A DNA stretch of 64,000 bases, taken from positions 722,944 to 786,943 of the forward strand of contig NZ_BMXJ01000001.1 of the NCBI RefSeq assembly GCF_014651695.1. Direction: 5' to 3'. The position numbers were made by a program, and so were the translations under genes. This document shows, in pieces, positions 24,890 to 32,861 of the stretch. Numbering within the stretch: position 1 is the first letter of the stretch; each line of letters opens with the position of its first letter. This stretch comes from Nocardiopsis terrae (GTDB lineage Bacteria > Actinomycetota > Actinomycetes > Streptosporangiales > Streptosporangiaceae). The notes under the pieces are model-generated. The model did no database searches. It worked only from the letters and a program-made list of their open reading frames with translations, and had not been told where the DNA came from.

Positions 24890-25307
24890 TTACGGACAAC
24901 CTCAACCCCTAATTTAAGACAGGGCATTTCCCGGGGGCGAAAGATCGTTTTTCGACCATACCGCAGTGAACAGGGAAAAGAATGTTCCTGTCATTACAGA
25001 CGTTTCTCCTGGCACCCCAGATCACCTTTGATTAGGTTTCCGGGAAAAGTTCCCAACGGGACACCCCGTGGCGAAGCGACCGTGTCGGAAAGAGACGCAC
25101 GCCTCCCGCAAACCCGGACACCAGGCGCTTTCGCACACCGCCTCCATCCGGTAGATTCCCCTGTAACCGATCGGTCGGCGTTCCCGCCACAACGCCCGCA
25201 GCCGATGGTCGGTGTTCTGAGAAGCCTCTGCCCACGCCCCCCGCACGGGCGCTGGAGCACCCTTTCGCAATCTTGGCCGTCGTGACGACCGCCGAAAAGG
25301 AGACCCA
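24890..25307. other. 418-nt AT-richer intergenic region
   Basis: This is noticeably less GC-rich than its flanks and codes for nothing I recognise. A TCCGTA-GT-TACGGA dyad (24883-24896) straddles the preceding stop codon. CGAAA/TTTCG pairing occurs near 24940-24960. The downstream part probably holds the promoter for the HTH-like gene at 25308, whose AAGGAG lies 5 nt before its GTG. Confidence 0.4.
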
Positions 25308-25778
25308 GTGAGTGTTCCGGGCGTCCTCGAACCGACCGGTCCCAACCGCTCACTCCCCCGGACCGGTTGGCTGGACCTCGTCCCCTCCGAAGCCATGGAC
25401 ACCCCCGTCGAGACCACACACCCGGAACCGGAGCAGCGCCCCGACCCCGCGGACGCGAACACCCCCGCGGAGTTCCTGCTGACCATGCGCCGCTATCTCG
25501 CGTGGGCGGGCGACTGGTCGTACCTGGAACTGGAGTACAAGTGCGGCGGCGTGGTCAGCGCCACCAAGTTCCAGCGCGCACTGGAGGGCACCGAACTCCC
25601 CGGCTACGTGTTCCTGATGGCCTTCGTGACCGCGTGCGTCGGCACGGACGAGGGCGAACGCCTCCGCTGGGCCACCTCCTGGCACCGCCTGCGCCGCGCC
25701 GCGCGCGCCGAGGAGGACGCCCGTCTGCGCCGCGCCGAGGAGGAGGCCCGCCTGCGCGCCCAGCGCCAGGACGGCTGA
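25308..25778 (+). CDS. Small HTH-like regulatory protein (actinobacterial type)
   Basis: This 156-residue protein starts at GTG 25308, with AAGGAG 5 nt upstream. The central ~70 residues (TPAEFLLTMRRYLAWAGDWSYLELEYKCGGVVSATKFQRALEGTELPGYVFLMAFVTACV) follow the helix pattern of the degenerate HTH modules found in many actinobacterial signalling proteins: one helix, a SYLELE recognition-like helix, a Gly-rich turn, then two helices. The C-terminus is a charged coiled-coil-like tail with RRAARAEEDARLRRAEEEARLRA. No enzymatic domain is attached. A DNA- or protein-binding role is likely. Target unknown. Confidence 0.6.
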   Translation: MSVPGVLEPTGPNRSLPRTGWLDLVPSEAMDTPVETTHPEPEQRPDPADANTPAEFLLTMRRYLAWAGDWSYLELEYKCGGVVSATKFQRALEGTELPGYVFLMAFVTACVGTDEGERLRWATSWHRLRRAARAEEDARLRRAEEEARLRAQRQDG

Positions 25779-26142
25779 CCCGGCCGGGCCCCGGAACGGC
25801 GGGGCAGCAGGGCGACGGATAGGCGAGACGACGGAGCAGGGTGACGGCGGAACGGCCGACCTGACGCCCCCGTTCGTGGAGGGCGCGGCCAGCGGGTGAG
25901 CAGCGCGCGGTGACCGGCCTCACCGCTTCCCGAATCCCCCGCTGGCAGGGGATTCCAGCCTGTGGTTCGGATCACCGGGGATCCCGGGTCAAGCGGGGAT
26001 TGCCATCCCATGGCCACCCGTTGCACGCGGAGTGTCCCCGCGTGGGACCCGTCCCGCAGGTGCCCCACCCGAAGGTGGCTCACGGCGCCGCAGATCACCC
26101 CAGGTCGACCCCGACCTTCCACAGCCCTGCTTTGGAGAGCTC
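25779..26142. promoter_or_regulatory. 364-nt leader with an 8-bp inverted repeat before the MFS gene
   Basis: GAATCCCC (25932-25939) and GGGGATTC (25948-25955) are perfect complements 8 nt apart, roughly 190 nt upstream of the exporter start. Further GGGGAT copies follow near 25977 and 25999. It may be an operator for the exporter or a leader hairpin. No gene is seen. Confidence 0.45.
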
Positions 26143-27435
26143 GTGAGCCTTACCCTCGTGCGCCCGGACAAGCGCCGCAGCAGCCGCCCGGAGACGGCGG
26201 CCCCGGCACCGCGCCGTCCCGTCACCCCGACGCCCCGACGCTCCGTCACCCTGCTCGTCCTCGTCCTCGGTGTCCTGTCCGCCATCGGCCCGCTGGCCAC
26301 CGACCTCTACCTGCCCGCGCTCCCCGAGATCGCCGCCGACCTCGGTGCCAGCGAGTCACGGGTCAAACTGACCCTGACCGCCGTGATGGCGGGCCTGGCC
26401 CTGGGCCAGCTGGTCACCGGACCGCTGAGCGACCGCTGGGGCCGCCGCGCGCCCCTGCTCGTGGGCACCGCCGTGTTCACCGCGAGCACCTTCGCGATCG
26501 TCTTCGTCTCCTCGGCCGAGGCGTTCATGGCGCTCCGCTTCCTCCAGGGGCTGTCCGCGGCGACCGGGCTCGTGGTCTCCCGAGCGGTGGTCCGGGACGT
26601 CTTCCACGGCGAGACCGCCGCCACCTTCTTCTCCCGGCTCGTACTGCTGACCGGGCTGGCGCCCATGCTCGGACCGCTCCTGGGCGGGCAACTGCTCCTG
26701 CTCGGGCCTTGGCAGCTGATCTTCGGAGCGCTGGGGCTGACCGGCGCGGTGACGTTCGCCCTCGTCCTGTTCGCCCTGCCGGAGAGCCTGCCGCGGGAAC
26801 AGCGGCGCCGACAGGACCCGCGCGTCCTCGCCCGCACCTTCGCCCGGCTGCTGCGCGACCCGGGGTTCATCGCCCCGACGGCGGTCCTGGCGCTGAGCTT
26901 CGGGATGAGCTTCACCTACATCTCGGCGTTCTCGTTCGTGTCGCAGTCCCAGTTCGGGGCGAGCGCCCAGCAGTTCAGCCTGGTCTTCGGGGTGACCACG
27001 CTCGGCATGATCATCGGCAACCAGGTCAACGTGGTGCTGATCCGGCGGATGGAGCTGCGCCGCCGACTGGGCCTGGGGCTCGTGGGCGCGGTCGCCGCCG
27101 TGCTGGCCATGGCGCTGCTGTCCCTGACCGGCGGGGCCGACCTGGTGACGGTCACCGCTGCGCTGTTCGTGATGATGGTCTTCACCGGACTCATCTCGCC
27201 CAACGCGACCGCGATGGCGCTGTCCGGGCAGCCCTCGGAGATCGCCGGAACCAGCTCGGCGCTCCTGGGGACCCTCCAGTTCGGCGCGGGTTCGGCGCTG
27301 GCCGCCACCGCCGGGCTGACCGGTTCCACCACGATGGCGAGCATGACCGCGGTGATGCTGGCGACGGCGGTGGGCGCCGCCCTGGTCTTCCTGTTCGCCG
27401 CCGTGCGCGGCGGCACCCCCGCTCCGGCGGTCTGA
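26143..27435 (+). CDS. Bcr/CflA-type multidrug efflux MFS transporter
   Basis: GTG 26143 is preceded by GGAGAG; the frame is open further upstream but the extra residues are unlike the family. The 430-residue protein has 12 predicted helices. The N-terminal TM1 region LVLVLGVLSAIGPLATDLYLPALPEIAADLGAS and GQLVTGPLSDRWGRR (MFS motif A) are typical of the Bcr/CflA drug-resistance group. The motif C region reads GLAPMLGPLLGGQLL. Charged residues in helices and the FTYISAFSFVSQSQFG block support the same group. A terminator follows. Expected substrates are drugs or sulfonamide/bicyclomycin-like compounds, from family knowledge only. Confidence 0.88.
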   Translation: MSLTLVRPDKRRSSRPETAAPAPRRPVTPTPRRSVTLLVLVLGVLSAIGPLATDLYLPALPEIAADLGASESRVKLTLTAVMAGLALGQLVTGPLSDRWGRRAPLLVGTAVFTASTFAIVFVSSAEAFMALRFLQGLSAATGLVVSRAVVRDVFHGETAATFFSRLVLLTGLAPMLGPLLGGQLLLLGPWQLIFGALGLTGAVTFALVLFALPESLPREQRRRQDPRVLARTFARLLRDPGFIAPTAVLALSFGMSFTYISAFSFVSQSQFGASAQQFSLVFGVTTLGMIIGNQVNVVLIRRMELRRRLGLGLVGAVAAVLAMALLSLTGGADLVTVTAALFVMMVFTGLISPNATAMALSGQPSEIAGTSSALLGTLQFGAGSALAATAGLTGSTTMASMTAVMLATAVGAALVFLFAAVRGGTPAPAV

Positions 27436-27458
27436 ACCACCGGGGCGCCCCGGAACGA

Positions 27459-27505
27459 GGGCCCCGACCGCTGGAGTCCGTCCGGACCGGCACGGGTCGG
27501 GGCCC
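27459..27505 (+). terminator. Hairpin terminator after the MFS gene
   Basis: GGGCCCCGACC (27459-27469) pairs with GGTCGGGGCCC (27495-27505), an 11-bp stem with a 25-nt loop, 23 nt past the stop. Confidence 0.7.
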
Positions 27506-27518
27506 CGGTTCGCCGTAG

Positions 27519-27551
27519 CTATACACGGCGCGTATACACCGCATGTATAGT
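27519..27551. promoter_or_regulatory. PadR operator and leaderless promoter
   Basis: CTATACA (27519-27525) and TGTATAG (27544-27550) are complementary arms, and TATACAC is repeated directly at 27520-27526 and 27533-27539. TATAGT at 27546-27551 looks like a -10 box only 7 nt from the padR ATG, so the transcript is probably leaderless and the repressor would cover its own -10. ATAC/GTAT dyads are typical of PadR operators. Confidence 0.7.
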
Positions 27552-27558
27552 CGTTGGC

Positions 27559-28086
27559 ATGTCACTCGGACCAACCTTCCTGGGGCTGCTGGAAACCCGG
27601 CCCCAGCACGGCTACGACCTCAAACAGACCTACGACGAACAGTTCGCTACCAAGCGGCCGCTCGCCTACGGCCAGGTGTACGCCACCCTCTCCCGTCTGC
27701 TCAAGAACGGCCTGGTGGAGGTGGAGGCGGTCGAGCCCGGCGCGGGCCCCGAACGCAAGCGCTACACCGTCACCGAGGCCGGGGTCACCGACGTCGAAAA
27801 ATGGCTCGCCGCCCCCGAGAGCCCCGAGCCCTACCTGCAGAGCACCCTGTACACCAAGGTCGTGCTCGCCCTGCTCACCGGCCGCCCGGCCGACCAGGTC
27901 CTCGACGTCCAGCGGACGGAGCACCTCAAGCAGATGCGCGTGCTCACCCGCCGCAAGGCCGACGGCGACCTCGCCGAACAACTCATCTGCGACCACGCGC
28001 TCTTCCACCTCGAAGCCGACCTGCGCTGGCTGGAACTGACCGCCGCGCGGATCGACGACCTGGCCGGGGAGGTACGCGGCCGATGA
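27559..28086 (+). CDS. PadR-family transcriptional regulator
   Basis: This 175-residue winged-helix repressor has an N-terminal domain (LGLLETRPQHGYDLKQTYDEQFATKRPLAYGQVYATLSRLLKNGLVEVE...GPERKRYTVTEAG), an exact PadR plan with the recognition helix in QVYATLSRL. The C-terminal half (YLQSTLYTKVVLALLTGRP ... EADLRWLELTAARIDDL) is the helical dimerisation part of subfamily 2. There is no Shine-Dalgarno, and a -10 lies 7 nt before the ATG. The stop overlaps the ABC ATPase ATG by 4 nt (ATGA), so it co-transcribes with and surely controls the efflux pair that follows. Confidence 0.92.
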   Translation: MSLGPTFLGLLETRPQHGYDLKQTYDEQFATKRPLAYGQVYATLSRLLKNGLVEVEAVEPGAGPERKRYTVTEAGVTDVEKWLAAPESPEPYLQSTLYTKVVLALLTGRPADQVLDVQRTEHLKQMRVLTRRKADGDLAEQLICDHALFHLEADLRWLELTAARIDDLAGEVRGR

Positions 28087-28805
28087 CACACACCGCCCCC
28101 CAGAACTCCCCCGCCCCGGAGCACGCCACGGAACCCCTGCTCACCGCATCCGGACTGAGCCGCTCCTTCGGTCCCACGACCGCCCTGGTGGACGCCTCCC
28201 TCACCCTGTACCCGGGGGAGATCGTGGCCGTCATGGGCCCCTCCGGCTCCGGCAAGTCCACCCTGCTGCACTGCCTGGCCGGGATCGTGCGGCCCGACGG
28301 CGGCCGTGTCGACTACGACGACACCGACCTCGCCGAGGCCTCCGACTCCCGGCTCAGCGACCTGCGCCGAACCGACTTCGGCTTCCTCTTCCAGTTCGGC
28401 CAGCTCGTCCCCGAACTCTCCTGCGTCGAGAACGTCGCTCTGCCCCTGCGGCTGGGCGGGGAGCCCCGGCGCCGGGCCGAACGCACCGCCCTCGACTGGC
28501 TGGAACGGCTGGACGTGGCCGAGGTCGCCGGGAAGACCCCCGGTGAATGCTCGGGCGGCCAGGGCCAGCGGGTCGCGGTGGCCCGAGCCCTGATCACCCG
28601 CCCCCGGGTGGTGTTCGCGGACGAACCCACCGGTGCCCTCGACTCCCTCAACGGGGAGCGGGTGATCCGGATGCTCACCGAAGCCGCCCGGGACAGCGGG
28701 GCGGCCGTGGTCCTGGTGACGCACGAGCCCCGGGTCGCCGCCTACGCCGACCGCGAGGTCGTGGTCCGGGACGGCCGCACCCGGGACCTCGGAGGTCTCG
28801 GATGA
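28083..28805 (+). CDS. ABC transporter ATPase (LolD/MacB type), PadR-controlled
   Basis: This 240-residue ATPase of the MacB/LolD class has Walker A GPSGSGKST, a Q-loop in FLFQFGQLVPELSCVENVALPLRLGG, signature CSGGQGQRVAVARAL, Walker B VVFADEPTGALD and H-loop VTHEPRVAAYADREVVVRDG. The signature cysteine-for-leucine change (CSGGQ) is a mild oddity. Overlaps of 4 nt on both sides couple it to PadR and to the FtsX-like permease. Such pairs move antimicrobial peptides or lipids, or transmit force to wall enzymes. Confidence 0.9.
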   Translation: MTHTAPQNSPAPEHATEPLLTASGLSRSFGPTTALVDASLTLYPGEIVAVMGPSGSGKSTLLHCLAGIVRPDGGRVDYDDTDLAEASDSRLSDLRRTDFGFLFQFGQLVPELSCVENVALPLRLGGEPRRRAERTALDWLERLDVAEVAGKTPGECSGGQGQRVAVARALITRPRVVFADEPTGALDSLNGERVIRMLTEAARDSGAAVVLVTHEPRVAAYADREVVVRDGRTRDLGGLG

Positions 28806-31159
28806 GTCTGCGCGAACGCACCCCCGAGGTCCGACAGGAGCGGGTCCGCCGGTCCTTCCCCAAGGACCTCTGGCTGGGCGCACAGCTCTCCCTGCACGGC
28901 GGCAGGGAGGTCGTACTGCGGACCGCGCTGACGGCGCTCGGAGTGGGCGTGGCCACCGCCGCCCTGCTTCTGGCCGCCGCCCTGCCGACCGTCATGGCCC
29001 ACCTGAACGAGCGGCACGCGGACCGCTTCGACTACCAGGTGGCGGAGTACCCGCCGCCCCCCGCGGGCGAGGACACCCTGCTGTTCAGCATCGCCGACAC
29101 CGACTACGAGGGCAGGAAGATCTTCGGCCGGGTCGTCCGTGCGGAAGGGTCCGGCCCTCCTCTCCCGCCGGGGGTGGCCGAAATCCCCGGCCCCGGGGAG
29201 ATCGTGCTCTCCCCCGCCCTGGCCGAACTCCTCGAGGACCCGGAGAACGAGGTACTCCAGCGCAGGTTCGACCACACCGTGATCGGGGAGATCGGGCCCG
29301 AGGGCCTCATGGGGCCGCACGAGCTGGCCTTCTACCTCGGCGACGAGGACCTGACCCTGGACAGCGCCGGGAACCGGATCACCAGCTACGGCGGGGAGCC
29401 GAGTCCCAGCGGGGACGAACCCGTCATCCTGCTGCTCGGCGCGGTGGGCGTCGTCGTCATGCTCACCCCCGTGGTGGTGTTCCTCGGCGCGGCGGTGCGC
29501 TTCGGCGGCGAGCAGCGCGACCGGCGCCTGTCAGCGCTGCGGCTGATGGGCGCCGACCGCGGGGCCACCCGGCGCATCGCGGCCGGGGAGACCCTCCCCG
29601 GGGTCGCGCTCGGCCTGGCGCTCGGAGTGGGGTTCTTTCTCGCCGGACGCCCGATCGTGGAGTCGGTGCCGATCTCGTCCGGGTTGTACACCGCCGACGT
29701 GACACCGCACCCGGTGCTCGGCCCCCTGGTGTTCGTCGCGGTACCGCTGTTGGCCCTGTGGGTGGTGCTCGGCTCCCTGCGCGGTGTGGTGGTCGACCCG
29801 TTGGGCACCGTACGCCGCGCCGAGCGGCCCCGCCCCAGGCTGTGGTGGCGACTGCTCCTGTTCGTGCTGGGCATCTCCCTCATCGTTGCGAGCATGCGTC
29901 TCAGCCCCTCCGGAGGCCAGTGGGTCCCGATGGTGTCGGTCGGGCTCCTGGCCGCCCTGTTCGGCACGACGGCCGTGCTGCCCTGGTTGGTCGACCGGCT
30001 CTTCGGCCGCGCCTCGGGCGGCCCCCTCTCCCTCCAGCTGGCCCTGCGCCGCCTAGGCGCGGCGGGCGGCGGGCCCACCCGAGCGGTCAACGGGATCGTG
30101 GTCACCGTCGCGGGCGCCATCGCGTTGCAGAGCCTGTTCGCGAACGCCTGGGACGATTCCACGGTGGAGCTCGCGGAGACCGTCGAGGAGGTGTACGCGG
30201 CTCAGGAGTTCGGTGCGTCCGGGTTCCAGCTCCAGACCGAACTGCGGTCGGTCCCGGTCGGGAGCGACCCGGCCGGTGCCGTGGCTCAGGTGCGGGGGGT
30301 GGAGGAGGTCCTGGCCTACAGCAGCGTGGGCGGCGTCACCGACGACGGCTCCCAGGTCCGCGTCCTCGTCGCCGACTGCCCTTACCTGCGGGAGATGGCC
30401 GACCTGCCCGAGTGCTCCCCCGGGGACGCCTTCAGCGGGGTACCGGGGCTGGAACCCGGGGGGACGCTCATGGTCGGAGGCGGCGAGGAGGTGGACGCGG
30501 CCCCGTGGACGGTGCCCGAGTTCACCGAGTTCGACGGGCCGCTGGCCGAGCACCCCTGGTACTCGATGGGGTACACGGCGCAGAACGCGATCCTGGCCAC
30601 TGAGGAGGCGGCCGCACTGCCCGAGGGGATCGCGGTACCGGGCTCGCTCTGGATCCGGGTCGACCCGTCCGCCGCCGGAATGGGGGAGGAGCTCAAGGCC
30701 GCCGTCGCGGCCCTGGACCCGACGGCCCGAGTACAGGTCCCGACCGCCAGCGCGACCGTCCCCGCCATGGTCAGGATGCGTGACGCGCTCATGGCCGGAG
30801 CCCTCGCCTGCCTGACGGTGATCGCCGCCGGTCTGGTCGTGGGCACGGTCGAGCAGATCCGCGAACGCAGGAGGGTGCACGCGGTACTGACCGCCTTCGG
30901 CGCCCGGCGACGCACCCTGGTGGCCTCGGTGCTGTGGCAGACCGTGCTCCCCGTGCTCCTCGGCATCGCCCTGGCAGCGGTGGCCGGGACCGCTTCGGGG
31001 GCCCTGATCCAGCGGTTGGCCGGGCTACCGGTGACCTTCGCCCCGGCCGACATCCTGACCATCGTCGGCGCGGGCGCAGGGGTGGCGGTCCTGACCACCC
31101 TGCTCGCGATGCCCGCGCTGCTGCGGACCATGCGCCCGGAGGGTCTGCGCTGGGAGTGA
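28802..31159 (+). CDS. FtsX-like (MacB/BceB-type) ABC permease with a large extracytoplasmic domain
   Basis: This 785-residue permease begins with one helix (TALTALGVGVATAALLLAAAL), a first extracellular region of ~170 residues, a four-helix FtsX block (VGVVVMLTPVVVFLGAAVRFGGEQRDRRLSALRLMGADRGATRRIAAGE...), further helices, a second extracellular region (~470-680) and a final FtsX block (VIAAGLVVGTVEQIRERRRVHAVLTAFGARRRTLVASVLWQT). The LRLMGADRGATRR and LTAFGARRRT segments are the ATPase-coupling loops. It overlaps the ATPase gene by 4 nt, and a hairpin at 31178-31214 follows. The ten-helix, two-domain layout matches peptide-antibiotic export or resistance permeases. Confidence 0.88.
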   Translation: MSLRERTPEVRQERVRRSFPKDLWLGAQLSLHGGREVVLRTALTALGVGVATAALLLAAALPTVMAHLNERHADRFDYQVAEYPPPPAGEDTLLFSIADTDYEGRKIFGRVVRAEGSGPPLPPGVAEIPGPGEIVLSPALAELLEDPENEVLQRRFDHTVIGEIGPEGLMGPHELAFYLGDEDLTLDSAGNRITSYGGEPSPSGDEPVILLLGAVGVVVMLTPVVVFLGAAVRFGGEQRDRRLSALRLMGADRGATRRIAAGETLPGVALGLALGVGFFLAGRPIVESVPISSGLYTADVTPHPVLGPLVFVAVPLLALWVVLGSLRGVVVDPLGTVRRAERPRPRLWWRLLLFVLGISLIVASMRLSPSGGQWVPMVSVGLLAALFGTTAVLPWLVDRLFGRASGGPLSLQLALRRLGAAGGGPTRAVNGIVVTVAGAIALQSLFANAWDDSTVELAETVEEVYAAQEFGASGFQLQTELRSVPVGSDPAGAVAQVRGVEEVLAYSSVGGVTDDGSQVRVLVADCPYLREMADLPECSPGDAFSGVPGLEPGGTLMVGGGEEVDAAPWTVPEFTEFDGPLAEHPWYSMGYTAQNAILATEEAAALPEGIAVPGSLWIRVDPSAAGMGEELKAAVAALDPTARVQVPTASATVPAMVRMRDALMAGALACLTVIAAGLVVGTVEQIRERRRVHAVLTAFGARRRTLVASVLWQTVLPVLLGIALAAVAGTASGALIQRLAGLPVTFAPADILTIVGAGAGVAVLTTLLAMPALLRTMRPEGLRWE

Positions 31160-31177
31160 ACCGGCGGGTGTTCGGCC

Positions 31178-31214
31178 GGGCCCCGGACCCTTCCGACGGG
31201 AAGGGCCGGGGCCC
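31178..31214 (+). terminator. Terminator of the PadR/ABC cassette
   Basis: Arms 31178-31194 and 31199-31214 pair with one bulged A and a 4-nt loop (GACG), starting 18 nt after the permease stop. Confidence 0.82.
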
Positions 31215-31313
31215 TGACCGGGTTTGTGCCCGGCGGCCGTTCAGTGGCTTCGCTCACCAGAGGTTTTTCCGAAAGCAGCCGCCCGCTCCGCAACACGCTG
31301 CTATCACTCGGGT

Positions 31314-32117
31314 ATGCCCCTCCCCCTGAGCAAGTCGCAGATCGTGCGGCTCGGTGAACGTCTGGTGCGCCAGGCCGAGCCTGCGGAAGATGATCTCGGC
31401 TGCCTCAACGAGCTTCTCCTGGCCTACGACGAGGCCCTGGAGCACTCCATGGAGCTGCTCCGGGACCTGGGCTTCGCTCCTTCCGGACGTATCAAGAACA
31501 CCGGAACGATCCTGGAGAAACTACGCAGGCACGGCGGATCGTGGCTGAAAAGCATCCAGGACCTCGCTGGCATGCGCGTCATCATCAGGGGTGGACGCAG
31601 AGAACAGGACGACGCGGTCGCCAGAATCGTGCGCGCCTTTCAGGGGCAGGCCAAGCAACCCCGAATCACCGACCGCCGTGACCAGCCAAGCTCCGGTTAT
31701 CGCGCCGTCCACGTCATCGCCTACCCGGACGGTCTCCCCGTGGAGATCCAGGTTCGGACGGCCTGGCAGCACGAGTGGGCGGAGATGTTCGAGAAACTGG
31801 CGGACGTCCTCGGCCGGGGAATCCGATACGGCGAGGCACCGACCGACTGGCGAGATGCCCTGGACCTGGATCTGGAGCCGACAGAGGATCGACGCCTCAT
31901 CATGCGCAGACTCGCCGACGCCGCTTATACGCAGAGAGTCCTCATGGTGCGTCTGGCCCTCACCGTCGGCGACTTGATCGCAGTGCTCGAAGAGGCCGAA
32001 CTGGACGGGGTGGCCCCTGACTCCCCCGAAGTACAGGAGCACTGGCAAACAGTTGAGCATGACCTGGAGGAGCTCCAGTCAGGCGTACTGGAGCTGGAAC
32101 CGATCCGAGACAGGTGA
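31314..32117 (+). CDS. RelA/SpoT-domain nucleotidyltransferase (small alarmone-synthetase or toxSAS type)
   Basis: This 267-residue protein, starting at ATG 31314, contains one (p)ppGpp-synthetase-like domain and no hydrolase, TGS or ACT domain. It keeps GRIKNTGTILEKL (nucleotide-binding loop), DLAGMRVIIRGG, SSGYRAVHVIAY (substrate-stacking Tyr) and VEIQVRTAWQHEWAEMFEKL with the catalytic Glu, so the fold looks active. The ~90-residue helical C-terminus contains RRLADAAYTQRVLMVRLALTVGDLIAVLEEAEL. A second short ORF follows after 25 nt. Its GC content is a little lower than the neighbours'. Two readings are possible: an alarmone synthetase, or a toxSAS toxin acting on nucleotides or tRNA CCA ends with the downstream protein as antidote. 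The sequence alone cannot decide. Confidence 0.82.
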   Translation: MPLPLSKSQIVRLGERLVRQAEPAEDDLGCLNELLLAYDEALEHSMELLRDLGFAPSGRIKNTGTILEKLRRHGGSWLKSIQDLAGMRVIIRGGRREQDDAVARIVRAFQGQAKQPRITDRRDQPSSGYRAVHVIAYPDGLPVEIQVRTAWQHEWAEMFEKLADVLGRGIRYGEAPTDWRDALDLDLEPTEDRRLIMRRLADAAYTQRVLMVRLALTVGDLIAVLEEAELDGVAPDSPEVQEHWQTVEHDLEELQSGVLELEPIRDR

Positions 32118-32142
32118 GCACGTGTCAGGTACCTTTGAAACC

Positions 32143-32373
32143 ATGACCAACCTCCTCGTGGTGTATGACCGTTCCTCCGGTCGCATGGTGCGTGAGCAGG
32201 AGTACACACACAGGCGAAAGGCTCTGGAGGCACGCTTCGAGGCTGAGCGGGAGTTCCGTGGGAACCCCTCGGTCGAAGTTGTGGTTCTCGGTGCGGAGAA
32301 CCGTGAAGCTCTGCGACGCAGCCACGGACGTTACTTCCTGGACTTCGACGAACTGTCCGCCCGCATCGCCTGA
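32143..32373 (+). CDS. Small partner protein following the RelA/SpoT gene
   Basis: This is a 76-residue acidic/basic mixed protein with MTNLLVVYDRSSGRMVREQEYTHRRKALEARF at its start and ending FLDFDELSARIA. GTG 32122, in frame, is an alternative start. It is predicted alpha/beta, soluble, without Cys. I do not recognise the family. The gene lies 25 nt past the RelA/SpoT stop on the same strand and looks co-transcribed, which is the standard position for an antitoxin or regulator. That role is inference only. Confidence 0.6.
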   Translation: MTNLLVVYDRSSGRMVREQEYTHRRKALEARFEAEREFRGNPSVEVVVLGAENREALRRSHGRYFLDFDELSARIA

Positions 32374-32499
32374 GAGCTCATACGCCAAAGAGACGATTGA
32401 CACCGGGGCGGGTCCGGACTCGAACAGCAGCGCGACTCTCGGTCAGAAGCTGACCAGGGTCGCTTTCTGCCGTCCACCCACTCGGATGGCCCTGGGCCG

Positions 32500-32727
32500 A
32501 GGTGACCGAGGTCCGCCGCCTCGCCGGGAACAAGCTCTGGGCTTCACCCAGTACCTCGACCACCGTGACTTCTCCGCCGAGCCGGGCAGACGTGAGGCCG
32601 GGGACCTGGGCACCGAGGGGCTGGCCTTCGTCAGTGCCGGGGACTACCCGTCCCGGGCGTGCCGCTGCTGGCCGTCACCAACGAGGTGTCCGGCAACACC
32701 ACCCTGTTCCGCGTCGACCGGAGCTGA
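32500..32727 (+). pseudogene. Frameshifted 3' remnant of a choice-of-anchor I domain protein
   Basis: One frame reads GFTQYLDHRDFSAEPG, then EAGDLGTEGLAFVSAGDYPS. A second frame continues after a shift near 32648-32660 as VPLLAVTNEVSGNTTLFRVDRS and stops at 32725-32727. Joined together, this is the typical C-terminal end (DLGPEGL-x-PLL-NEVSGTTT) of large secreted choice-of-anchor I proteins associated with phosphatase/esterase domains. The one-base shift and the absence of the other several hundred residues show it is a decayed fragment. Upstream bases 32374-32500 hold no recognisable part of the gene. Confidence 0.7.
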
Positions 32728-32861
32728 GCGGTCATGTCGGGCCCCGGCCGCGCCCGCCGCCCCGTGTCTCCCAGCCGTCCCGATCCGAACACGGCACAAT
32801 GGTGGGAGGGTGCCCTGACCGGGTATGAAGTGACCCTCAAGCCGAGACACGGGTGGTCGAC

